Assembly (NCBI GenBank): GCA_934647305.1
Contig: CAKUFI010000005.1
Coordinates: forward strand, 1-64,000
Reading direction: 5' to 3'
Length of the DNA: 64,000 nt
DNA from: an uncultured Clostridia bacterium
Lineage (GTDB): Bacteria; Bacillota; Clostridia; Christensenellales; Aristaeellaceae
Shown: positions 25,411 through 33,596 of the stretch, one piece after another
Layout of the letters: every line of letters starts with the position of its first letter
Position numbering within the stretch: position 1 is the first letter of the stretch
Position numbers and translations under genes: made by a program
The notes under the pieces: generated by a model
Told to the model about the DNA's origin: nothing
Databases searched by the model: none
What the model saw: the letters and a program-made list of their open reading frames with translations, nothing else

Positions 25411-27288
25411 ATGCTGGCGTTTGAAACCATATACCTTCTCTCAGAGGAGCTGGGCGGGGAAAGCTGCCTGCCCGACTTTACCGCGCCGGATCGCGTGCCG
25501 TTTTTCCAGTGCGATTTATCGGTGCCCGAGCGGCTCTCAAGGCACTTTGGCCAGGGCTTTCGCGCGGGCATGCTGCCCTATCGGGCGCAGGAGAGCTATT
25601 CGCGCGGGCGCATGCGGCCGAGGGCATACCAGGCGGCGGTGCTTGAAAACGAGTGTCTGCGCGCGGTCTTCCTGCCCGAGCTGGGCGGGCGGCTGTGGAG
25701 CCTGAAGGACAAGCGGAGCGGGCGCGGCCTGGTCTATGAGAACGACGGCGTGCGCTTTGGCAACCTGGCGGTGTGCGGCGCGTGGTTTGCAGGCGGCGTG
25801 GAATGGAATGCAGGCGTTCGAGGACACTCGCCGCTGACCTGCAGACCGCTGTTCGCCGGGCGTGCGGCGGGCGCGGACGGCAGGGAAATGCTGCACATGT
25901 ACGGCTATGAGGCGATTCGCGGCGCGGCGTACCGGCTGCTCGCCTGCCTGGACGGAGAGAGGCTGGTCGTGCGCGTCTGCGTGCACAACCCGAAGGCACG
26001 GGAAACGCCGATGTACTGGTGGTCGAATATCGCGCTCGCGCAGAACCCGGATGTGCGCGTGTACGTGCCTGCCCGCAAGGCGATTGCGGCCTCCTACCGG
26101 GAGGGCGGGTATCATCTGAGCTATCGGGACGCGACCCCGGACATCCTGAACACCACCCACTCGCAGACCGCCGTGGACTACTTCTTCGACCTGCCCGAGG
26201 GACAGAAAAGATGGATGGCGGTATACGACTCGCGCGTGAAGGACGGGCTGATGCACGCATCGAGCGACCGGCTCTTCGGGCGAAAGAGCTTCCTGTGGGG
26301 CACAGCCGAGGGCGGCAGGCACTGGAACGAGTGGCTTACCGGCGGAAAAAGCGAGTATTTCGAGGCGCAGGCCGGCCTGGCGGCGACGCAGTTCGAGCAT
26401 TTTCCAATGCCGGGTCAGTCGGACATCACCTGGACGGAGGTCTATTCGCCGATCGGGCCGCTTGAGGGTGCGGACGAGGCGGAGACGATGCGCGAGTTGG
26501 AGCGGCGCGCGCCGGACGCGGCGGCCTGCGATGGCTGGTTTGAAGGCGCGGTCTGCGAGCGGCCGGTGCTCTTCGGTTCGGCGCGGGGGTATATCCATCA
26601 GCTGCTGACCGGCACGTCTCCGGATGTGCGGTGCGACTGGCGGCCTGAGCGGATTGCGCCGGAGGAGCGGTATTATATCGACCTGCTGCAGGGAAAGCCC
26701 GCGCAGGCGAACGCGCAGACCGCGTTTACCAACGAACCCGGGCTGCTGAAGTACATGCTCGGCAAGGCGCGGGTGGACGAATACGATGAATACCTGGCGG
26801 CGGTGTGCCTGTTTTCCGGCGGGCAATACGAGGCGTGCGGCGAACACCTGAAGCGCTCGCTGGCGCTGGGCAGGAACGCGTGCAATCTGGCCGCCGCCGC
26901 GCTGTATGCGAGAAACCTGCGCGGCGATTTTGAGGAAGCGCTGGCGCTGGCGGAGGAGGCCTTCGGCCTGGCGCGGGATGATCTGGCGGTCGCGCGCCTG
27001 TATGCTGAAACGGCGATTGCCTGCGGCGAATACGCGCGGTTTGCGGAGCGCTTTGAGGAGGCGCCGCTCAGCGCGCAGCGAAACGGCCGGATGCAGATGT
27101 ACATGGGGCTGTGTCTGGCACGCATGGGGGAGAAGCGGCGCGCCCGCGAGTACGTTCGGGAGGATCTGGTGATACCGGACATGCGCGAGGGTGAGATCTC
27201 GATTTCCGACCTGTGGGAAGAGGTCTACGCGGACGAAAAACCGCTGCCGTACGCGCTGAACTTCAGGATGCATGGGGCGGAGAAGTAG
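25411..27288 (+). CDS. DUF5107/TPR-domain carbohydrate-active-like protein
   Basis: A 625-residue cytoplasmic protein. Residues about 50-340 show the DUF5107 pattern (LPELGGRLWSLKDK, GGVEWNAG, PMYWWSNIALAQN), related to the galactose mutarotase-like fold. The C-terminal third is helical with TPR-like repeats (about 450-610). DUF5107 proteins are commonly found in glycan utilisation loci, but no reaction is established to my knowledge. The ATG at 25411 has ACGGAGG about 10 bases upstream. It is divergent from an AraC regulator and convergent with the DUF4832 gene. Confidence 0.78.
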   Translation: MLAFETIYLLSEELGGESCLPDFTAPDRVPFFQCDLSVPERLSRHFGQGFRAGMLPYRAQESYSRGRMRPRAYQAAVLENECLRAVFLPELGGRLWSLKDKRSGRGLVYENDGVRFGNLAVCGAWFAGGVEWNAGVRGHSPLTCRPLFAGRAAGADGREMLHMYGYEAIRGAAYRLLACLDGERLVVRVCVHNPKARETPMYWWSNIALAQNPDVRVYVPARKAIAASYREGGYHLSYRDATPDILNTTHSQTAVDYFFDLPEGQKRWMAVYDSRVKDGLMHASSDRLFGRKSFLWGTAEGGRHWNEWLTGGKSEYFEAQAGLAATQFEHFPMPGQSDITWTEVYSPIGPLEGADEAETMRELERRAPDAAACDGWFEGAVCERPVLFGSARGYIHQLLTGTSPDVRCDWRPERIAPEERYYIDLLQGKPAQANAQTAFTNEPGLLKYMLGKARVDEYDEYLAAVCLFSGGQYEACGEHLKRSLALGRNACNLAAAALYARNLRGDFEEALALAEEAFGLARDDLAVARLYAETAIACGEYARFAERFEEAPLSAQRNGRMQMYMGLCLARMGEKRRAREYVREDLVIPDMREGEISISDLWEEVYADEKPLPYALNFRMHGAEK

Positions 27289-27314
27289 GCGAGCGGAGCG
27301 AGCCGCAATGGGGA

Positions 27315-27359
27315 GGGGTACGGGGGAGGGGGCGTGCAGCGCCCTCTCCCCCGTACCCC
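27315..27359. terminator. Long GC hairpin between convergent genes
   Basis: GGGGTACGGGGGAG... (27315-27334) pairs with the complementary arm ending at 27359 over about 20 bp with one mismatch and the loop TGCA. No T run follows on either strand. It sits between the DUF5107 and DUF4832 stop codons. Confidence 0.6.
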
Positions 27360-27384
27360 GAGCCGCGTCAGCGGCTCGGAAGAC

Positions 27385-28719
27385 CTATTCCAGAATTTCG
27401 ATGGAACCGGCCTCAAGAAAGCCGTCGGGCTGCGTCCCCAGACTGGCCCAGCGCACTGCGGGCAGAAGCGTCTGCGGGTGGCACAGCGCGAACTGGAATC
27501 GGTAATGCCCCTGCGGCAGGCTGTCTGGCAGCTGAAGTGCGCAGGTGAACACGCTGTCGCCCGGCAGCCAGCCGCAGGCCGACGCGTTGCTGACCAGGCT
27601 CACGCAGTGGCGCGCGCCCTGCAGCTTGCACACCAGCGGATAGACGCGATACAGCGGCGCGACGCCCGAGTTTTCGATCCACAGCCCCAGATGAAGCGTG
27701 TCGCCGGGGCGCGCCTGAGCGGGATAGTCCACAAAGCGCGGGGAAAGGCGATAGCCCATGCGGCAGCACCACAGCCGGACGGTCTCCGTCCATTCGGCGG
27801 GGACGCGGCCCGACTTGGCGTTGAAGCAGCTGATGTGCCACTTGAGCGACTGCTCGATGATGTAGTCGAGATCCCAGCCCATTTCCTGCCAGTGCACCAT
27901 CGTCCAGCCGCTTTCGAAGGCAACCGGCGCGCGCTTCCACAGCTCGTTCATCTGCGCGATGGCACGTGGGTAGAACTGGATCATGTGGTGGTTCATGTCG
28001 CCCAGGCAGTCGCACCGGAAGCCGACCGGCCGCTGCCTGTTGGCCGCGAGGTTGAGCTGCGGACAATTGATCTGCCCCAGCAGGATGGTTTTGGGAAAGG
28101 CGCGCAGGTAGGCGTCCAGCACCGTCTGAATGTCCTCCGGCGGGAAGGTCTCGATCCGGTGTCCCTCTCCCCAGGCGCCGCACAGCGCAATGTCGACCGC
28201 CTCCAGCCGTTCGTCGCCGTCAAAGCGGTCGCCGAGCGCCTCAACGGCTCGCGCAAAGGCGCGGAAGAATTCCGGATGGTTCGGCGAATCCTTGACGCGC
28301 GCGGTCGCCGGGCGTTCCGGGGTGGGGATGTGCGCCTTGAGCCAGTCTGGCACGTCCTGATTGGGACGGGTGGTGTGGGGCATCAGGCGCAGCATGACGG
28401 TCTGCCCCTGCCTGCTCGCCTCGGCGAGCAGACCCTCGATGAGGTCGAAGCGGTATTCGCCCTCGTCCGGCTCAAAGTCCTTCCAGCACACGCGGAAATA
28501 GGCGATCAGCGGGTCAGGGTGGGGAAAAGGCTCCCAGGGCGTGCGCAGGATACCGGCGCGGTCGGGCAGAAATTCCTTTTCCCAGCCCTCGACCGAGTCG
28601 GGGATCAGCCGGTCGCCGCGAAAGCGCTGAAAGGACTGAAAACCGATGTGCGGGTTGGGCAGCGAGACGTCCCGCCCCAGCGGAAGGTAATGCACGGTAC
28701 GGTCAGGTGTGCGAAGCAT
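27385..28719 (-). CDS. DUF4832-domain putative glycoside hydrolase
   Basis: A 444-residue cytoplasmic protein. The N-terminal two thirds read as a TIM-barrel hydrolase of the type that accompanies DUF4832/DUF4874 (PNPHIGFQSFQRF, YFRVCWKDFEPDEGEY, ALCGAWGEGH). The C-terminal part (from about residue 330) matches DUF4832, with MGYRLSPRFVDYPAQARPGD and LWIENSGVAPLYRVYPL. Substrate is unknown; such proteins resemble beta-galactosidase-like families. It follows the Eis-like gene by 17 bases, and AGGAGG precedes its start, so the two form an operon. Confidence 0.78.
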   Translation of the reverse strand: MLRTPDRTVHYLPLGRDVSLPNPHIGFQSFQRFRGDRLIPDSVEGWEKEFLPDRAGILRTPWEPFPHPDPLIAYFRVCWKDFEPDEGEYRFDLIEGLLAEASRQGQTVMLRLMPHTTRPNQDVPDWLKAHIPTPERPATARVKDSPNHPEFFRAFARAVEALGDRFDGDERLEAVDIALCGAWGEGHRIETFPPEDIQTVLDAYLRAFPKTILLGQINCPQLNLAANRQRPVGFRCDCLGDMNHHMIQFYPRAIAQMNELWKRAPVAFESGWTMVHWQEMGWDLDYIIEQSLKWHISCFNAKSGRVPAEWTETVRLWCCRMGYRLSPRFVDYPAQARPGDTLHLGLWIENSGVAPLYRVYPLVCKLQGARHCVSLVSNASACGWLPGDSVFTCALQLPDSLPQGHYRFQFALCHPQTLLPAVRWASLGTQPDGFLEAGSIEILE

Positions 28720-28736
28720 GGCAAATCCTCCTGCGG

Positions 28737-29906
28737 TCAGACGCGGTCGAGAGTATTCCAGCTCAGCGGCAGAGGCAGCCAGGCCTGCAGCAGCGCGGCG
28801 GTGTGGGATGTGCCCAGGTCGCAGGTGGAGACGGCCGGCAGCGGCCCGAAGAACAGGCGGCTGGCCTGCGCGTGGGTGAAGGAGAAGTCGGCTGAATCGC
28901 CGGTTCGCTCGCAGTGCGCGCCGTCCGCGTCCACGCAGAGCCGTAGTGTGCCCCAGCCCTTAATTTCCAGCGTAACGGAGCCAGGCAGCAGCGGCGCGAT
29001 TTCGGCCTTGAGCCGCAGCAGGGCGTTCACGACGCGATCCCAGTGCAGGATGCAGAAGTGAGAGGGACTGGAGATGCTCCAGCCTTCGCACAGCGGCTCG
29101 AGCAGGCGGGAAAGCTCGGTCTGCCAGGGCTCGACGGTGAAGCTCAGGCGCTGCAGAGCGTTTTGGCTCAGCCAGGCGCACAGCAGCTCGACCTCGAGTT
29201 CGGCGGACAGGGCGTGGAACTCGGAGACGCCACTTTTGTCTGCGCCGGCGGTCAGATAGCCCACGCGCCCACCGTCCCTCAGGGCGAGGAAGGGCTGATT
29301 GCGCCAGGCGGTCAGGGAATCATAGAAGCCGGCGCAGTGCAGGCGATCCACCCAGACCCTGCCCGTTTCGTGCAGCGATTTGGCCCAGGCGACGGATTCG
29401 GTATCCTCGGAGCGCAGCGGCTCGAAGCGGATGCCGCTGGAGAACGTTCCTTTGTAATAGCGCTCCAGGTTATGCGCGGTGAGCGAAAAGTGGTACTGCA
29501 TGCCGGTTGGTTCGAAGCCAAAGCGGGCGTAGCGCTGGCGCAGGCCGCCCAGGCGGATTGCGTCCACGCCGACGTCGCGCAGCTCCTGCATGGCGGTCTG
29601 AACCAGCCGGTTCATGTAGCCCTTGCCGCCCGCGTGCGGGTGAGTGGCGACGTTGCCCATGGTGGAGAAGACCAGCCTTTCGCCGGCGATGGTGACCGGC
29701 AGCGGATAGGTGCCCACCAGCGCGCGGATGCGGCCGTCCTCGCGGATGGCAAAGTGACGGGTCATGCTTTCCCCGTCGTTTTCCCACATCTTGGGCAGCA
29801 TTTGGGAAAAGTCATGCGGCACGCGCGCCATGCTGAAGACCATGTTGAGGAAGTCCAGCGCCTCCGGGGCGTCGCAGGGGCGAAGTCGTTCGACAGCAGC
29901 AGACAT
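28737..29906 (-). CDS. Eis-like GNAT N-acetyltransferase
   Basis: A 389-residue protein of the Eis type: an N-terminal GNAT domain (about residues 1-150, acetyl-CoA loop near VATHPHAGGKGYMNRL), a second GNAT-like domain, and a C-terminal SCP2-like domain (from about 285, with TLEIKGWGTLRL). Eis proteins acetylate aminoglycosides or lysines in other bacteria; the substrate here is unknown. AAAGGAGG precedes ATG 29906. It heads the operon with the DUF4832 gene and is divergent from importer B. Confidence 0.85.
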   Translation of the reverse strand: MSAAVERLRPCDAPEALDFLNMVFSMARVPHDFSQMLPKMWENDGESMTRHFAIREDGRIRALVGTYPLPVTIAGERLVFSTMGNVATHPHAGGKGYMNRLVQTAMQELRDVGVDAIRLGGLRQRYARFGFEPTGMQYHFSLTAHNLERYYKGTFSSGIRFEPLRSEDTESVAWAKSLHETGRVWVDRLHCAGFYDSLTAWRNQPFLALRDGGRVGYLTAGADKSGVSEFHALSAELEVELLCAWLSQNALQRLSFTVEPWQTELSRLLEPLCEGWSISSPSHFCILHWDRVVNALLRLKAEIAPLLPGSVTLEIKGWGTLRLCVDADGAHCERTGDSADFSFTHAQASRLFFGPLPAVSTCDLGTSHTAALLQAWLPLPLSWNTLDRV

Positions 29907-29940
29907 AGAGGTATCCTCCTTTGAACGCAAGTTTTTTAAA

Positions 29941-29969
29941 ATTATAGCATCGATATGATGAAAAGGCAA
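29941..29969 (-). promoter_or_regulatory. SigA-type promoter of GNAT-DUF4832 operon
   Basis: On the minus strand TTGCCT (29969-29964) and TATAAT (29946-29941) are 17 bases apart, 34 bases upstream of the ATG. Confidence 0.8.
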
Positions 29970-30039
29970 TGGACAGAATCCGTAAACGCGCCCAAAAACG
30001 CGAAAATCGCGCTTTTATCCCGTAAATAAGAACTGTCCG

Positions 30040-30068
30040 TTGCGATTTTGCGCAGAATGTGCGATACT
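30040..30068 (+). promoter_or_regulatory. Promoter of importer B
   Basis: TTGCGA (30040-30045) and GATACT (30063-30068) with a 17-base spacer. It is divergent from the promoter at 29941-29969, with about 70 bases between them. Confidence 0.6.
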
Positions 30069-30106
30069 GTGACTGTCAATAAAACGGGTCGAGGAGGAAT
30101 GAGGTT

Positions 30107-31036
30107 GTGACCGAGATGAGTAAGGCGCGCAGGAGGAGGCTGTGGCGGCGCGTAAAGCGGAAGCGCGTGCTGTACCTGATGCTGCTGCCCGGCATGCTTC
30201 TGCTGCTGATCTTTCATTATATTCCGATGTGGGGTGTGCTGATCGCCTTCAAGGACTACCGGGTGCTCAAGGGGATATTGGCGAGCGACTGGGTGGGGCT
30301 GAAGCACTTCCGCGCGTTTTTCGGCGGGCGCATGTTCTCCTCGGTGGTGCTCAACACGCTGATTCTCAACTGCTATTCGCTGATATTTGCCTTTCCGCTG
30401 CCGCTCGTGTTTGCGCTGATGCTCAACGAGGTGCGCGTCGACTGGTTCAAGAAGGGCGTGCAGACGATCACCTATATGCCGCACTTTATCTCCACGGTGG
30501 TCATCGTGGGCATGATGAAGGAGCTGCTCTCGCCCACGAACGGCATTGTCAATCAGATTCTGATGCGCATGGGGCACGAACCGATCTACTTTTTCGGCAA
30601 GGCGGGGTATTTCCGCTCGCTGTACATCATCTCGGGCGCCTGGGCGGGCACCGGCTGGGGCTCGATCGTCTATCTGGCGGCGATTACCGCGGTGGACGTC
30701 TCACTGTACGAGGCGGCGACGATCGACGGCGCGTCCAGGCTGCAGAAGATCTGGCACGTGACGCTGCCCTGCATCCGCTCCACGTTCATGGTGATGCTGA
30801 TTCTGCGGCTGGGTCAGATGCTGGGCTCCGATTCAGAGAAGGTGCTGCTGATGCAGACCTCGGGCAACCGGAGCGTCTCCGAACTGCTGTCCACCTACAT
30901 CTATAACCGGGGCGTGCTGAACAGCGAGTACAGCTACTCCACGGCAGTGGGGCTGTTCAATTCGGCGGTCAGCTTTCTGCTGATCCTGGTCGCGAACACG
31001 CTCAGCCGCAGGCTGACCGAAGAATCGCTGTGGTGA
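30107..31036 (+). CDS. Sugar ABC transporter permease, LplB/YteP type
   Basis: A 309-residue permease with a basic N-terminal tail and six membrane helices (YLMLLPGMLLLLIFHYIPM is the first). The motifs ALMLNEVRVDWFKK and the EAA loop SLYEAATIDGASRLQKIW are typical. The start appears to be GTG at 30107, with GAGGAGG about 10 bases upstream; an ATG nine bases later is possible. It is the first gene of importer B, which has no ATPase gene of its own. Confidence 0.9.
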   Translation: MTEMSKARRRRLWRRVKRKRVLYLMLLPGMLLLLIFHYIPMWGVLIAFKDYRVLKGILASDWVGLKHFRAFFGGRMFSSVVLNTLILNCYSLIFAFPLPLVFALMLNEVRVDWFKKGVQTITYMPHFISTVVIVGMMKELLSPTNGIVNQILMRMGHEPIYFFGKAGYFRSLYIISGAWAGTGWGSIVYLAAITAVDVSLYEAATIDGASRLQKIWHVTLPCIRSTFMVMLILRLGQMLGSDSEKVLLMQTSGNRSVSELLSTYIYNRGVLNSEYSYSTAVGLFNSAVSFLLILVANTLSRRLTEESLW

Positions 31037-31048
31037 GGAGGGGAAGGC

Positions 31049-31936
31049 ATGAAGCGAAGCATCAAGATGGCGGTCAGCGAAAAGGTTCTGATGGCCGTCA
31101 TATACCTGGTGATGATCCTGTTCTGCCTGTGCGTGATCGGGCCGTTTATGAACATCATCGCGGTGTCCTTCAGCGGGCGCAACGCGGTGACGAGCGGGCG
31201 CGTGTCGCTGTGGCCGGTGGATTTCAACGTCGAGGCCTATAAAAAGGTGCTTACGACGCAGTATTTCGGGCGGGCGTACCTCAATACGGTGCTGATCGTG
31301 CTGGCAGGCACGCCGCTGTCGCTGGCAGTGACGGTGCTGATGGCCTATCCGCTCTCCCGGAGCGATTTACCGGGAAAGCGCGCGCTCACGTTCATCCTGA
31401 CGCTGACCATGTGGTTCAGCGGCGGCATGATCCCCAGCTTCATACTGGTCAACAAGCTGGGGCTGTACGACAGCTACTGGGCGCTGATTCTGCCCGGCCT
31501 GGTGAGCGCCTATAACATCATTATCGTGCGGAACTTCTTCGCGCAGACGCCGGCCTCCCTGGAGGAGAGCGCCAAACTGGACGGCGCGGGGGAGATGACG
31601 GTGCTGGTGCGCATTTTCCTGCCGCTGTCGCTGCCTGTGCTGGCGACGATCACGCTGTGGCTGGTGGTCGGGTACTGGAACACCTATCTGAGCGCGCTGT
31701 TGTACCTGTCCACCCGCGCCAAGTACACGCTGCAGCTGGTGCTGCGCGAGATCGTCATTGCCGACTCTCTGGATCAGTATCTGGGCATTGACCCGGTGGA
31801 CAACGCTACACGAACCGTGACCGAGTCGATCAAGTACGCCAACATCCTGCTGACCATACTGCCCATTATGTGCGTATACCCGTTTCTGCAGCGCTTCTTC
31901 ATGAAGGGTGTGCTGCTGGGCGCGGTCAAGGGATAG
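31049..31936 (+). CDS. Sugar ABC transporter permease, LplC/YtcP type
   Basis: A 295-residue permease. Family signatures include MNIIAVSFSGRNAV, FNVEAYKKVL, FSGGMIPSFILVNKLGL and the EAA loop SLEESAKLDGAGEMTVLVRI, ending FFMKGVLLGAVKG. The ATG has GAGGAGGGG upstream and lies 12 bases after the partner permease stop. Confidence 0.9.
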   Translation: MKRSIKMAVSEKVLMAVIYLVMILFCLCVIGPFMNIIAVSFSGRNAVTSGRVSLWPVDFNVEAYKKVLTTQYFGRAYLNTVLIVLAGTPLSLAVTVLMAYPLSRSDLPGKRALTFILTLTMWFSGGMIPSFILVNKLGLYDSYWALILPGLVSAYNIIIVRNFFAQTPASLEESAKLDGAGEMTVLVRIFLPLSLPVLATITLWLVVGYWNTYLSALLYLSTRAKYTLQLVLREIVIADSLDQYLGIDPVDNATRTVTESIKYANILLTILPIMCVYPFLQRFFMKGVLLGAVKG

Positions 31937-31986
31937 CATATCGGGGCGCACGGCCCTTGATATAAAAAAGAAGGAGGTATGACCCC

Positions 31987-33480
31987 ATGAAACGAACCCT
32001 GGCACTCATTCTCGCCGCGCTGCTCGCGCTGACCACGGTCGCCCTGGCGCAGGACGACGCGAGCGCCCCCTTTGAGGAGACCTTCACGTTTTCGCTGATC
32101 GAGCCGCTCTCCCAGCAGGAGGAGGGCAACATGATCGACCGCGCGATCGAGGAGGCGCTCAACGTGAAGATCGAGCGCACCCTGGTGCCCAATTCCGGCT
32201 ATGAAGACAAGCTCAACGTGCTGCTGGCCTCCGCGAAGCTGCCCGACCTGGTGCAGATGCGCGGCAATGTAGACAACGCCTGGATTACCCAGGAGGCCAT
32301 CCTGCCCCTGAACGACCTGCTGGACAAGTACGGCCAGGACTACCTCAAGGCCTGGGAGGGCGTGGAGCCCTACCTGTACGACGACGGCAAGACCATCTAC
32401 TCGATGAAGCGCCGCGACGCCTTCACCTTTGGCTACTCCAACTGCATCCGTCAGGACTGGCTGGACAAGCTGGGCCTTGAAATGCCCACCACGCTGGACG
32501 AGTACATTGAGGTACTGCGCGCCTTCAAGACCAAAGACCCCAACGGCAACGGCCTGGCCGACGAAATCCCCTACGTGGCCGGCACCGGCGCGCTGCGCAC
32601 CTTCGCGGAGGCCTACGGCCTGCTGGGCAACATGTACCTGCAGGACGGCAAGGTGGTCACGCAGTATGACTCCGAGCACTTCTTCCCCTATGTGCAGAAG
32701 ATGGCCGAGCTGTACGCAGAGGGCCTGATCGACATGGAGTTCTCCGCCCGCACCGACGAGGTTCGCGCCGAGCTCATGGCGGCGGATCAGGGCGGCTCCT
32801 CCTTCGCCAACGGCAACGCCATGACCGAGATCACCCAGGCCCTGCGCGCCAACGGCAAGACCGACGCGCTGCTGAGCGTGCTGCTGCCCATCGAGGGCCC
32901 CGGCGGCCGTCACATCGGCGGACGCAATCCGGGCGGCAAGGCGCTGTGCATCACCATCAGCGCGAAGGAGCCTGAAAAGCTCATGCACTACATGAACTTC
33001 TACTGGACTGAGAAGGGCATCGAGCTGACCAACTTCGGCATCGAGGGCGTGACCTTCACCCGCAATGAGGACGGCTCCCGCACCCTGCTGCCCGGCTACA
33101 ACACCTTCGCCGAGGCACGCAAGGTCGGCATCTCCAAGGACTCCTCCACCATGTACTGGCATCCCGATTCCTTCATCCAGCTGCTCTTCGAGGGTGCGAC
33201 CCTGGACACCATGGACGACGTGGTCGAGCAGTCCTACCTGGCCTACACCACCAACTCGCCCTACGCCTACATCGCGCTGCCCGGCGCGGTGACCAACACC
33301 CCCACCAACACCGAGAAGAGCGCGGACATCTGGACGCCTCTGGCCGACATGACCAACAACGTCATCATGGGCCTGAACACCGAGGATGAGCTGCGCAGCC
33401 TGATCGCCGAGCTGCACGAGTACGGCATCGATCAGATTCTGCAGGAGGCCAACGACAACTACGCGCTGCTGATGAACTGA
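31987..33480 (+). CDS. Extracellular solute-binding protein of importer B
   Basis: A 497-residue LplA/YtcQ-type binding protein. Its signal peptide (MKRTLALILAALLALTTVALA) contains no cysteine, so it is not a lipoprotein. The calcium-site-like segment TKDPNGNGLADEIPY is typical of the group. GAAGGAGG lies upstream of the ATG. The cognate permeases precede it and the AraC regulator follows after a hairpin. Ligand unknown. Confidence 0.9.
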   Translation: MKRTLALILAALLALTTVALAQDDASAPFEETFTFSLIEPLSQQEEGNMIDRAIEEALNVKIERTLVPNSGYEDKLNVLLASAKLPDLVQMRGNVDNAWITQEAILPLNDLLDKYGQDYLKAWEGVEPYLYDDGKTIYSMKRRDAFTFGYSNCIRQDWLDKLGLEMPTTLDEYIEVLRAFKTKDPNGNGLADEIPYVAGTGALRTFAEAYGLLGNMYLQDGKVVTQYDSEHFFPYVQKMAELYAEGLIDMEFSARTDEVRAELMAADQGGSSFANGNAMTEITQALRANGKTDALLSVLLPIEGPGGRHIGGRNPGGKALCITISAKEPEKLMHYMNFYWTEKGIELTNFGIEGVTFTRNEDGSRTLLPGYNTFAEARKVGISKDSSTMYWHPDSFIQLLFEGATLDTMDDVVEQSYLAYTTNSPYAYIALPGAVTNTPTNTEKSADIWTPLADMTNNVIMGLNTEDELRSLIAELHEYGIDQILQEANDNYALLMN

Positions 33481-33534
33481 TGCGGCGCGCGCTCCGGGGG
33501 CGGGCGACTGCCCCTCGAAGCGGCCCTGAAAAAG

Positions 33535-33565
33535 AGGAGTTTCGGCAGACACTGTCGAAACTCCT
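33535..33565 (+). terminator. Hairpin after importer B binding protein
   Basis: AGGAGTTTCG (33535-33544) pairs perfectly with CGAAACTCCT (33556-33565) around an 11-base loop. Only TT follows, so it may be an attenuator or mRNA stabiliser as much as a terminator. Confidence 0.6.
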
Positions 33566-33596
33566 TAGTGCACAGTAAAGGAAGGCGGGATCGAAC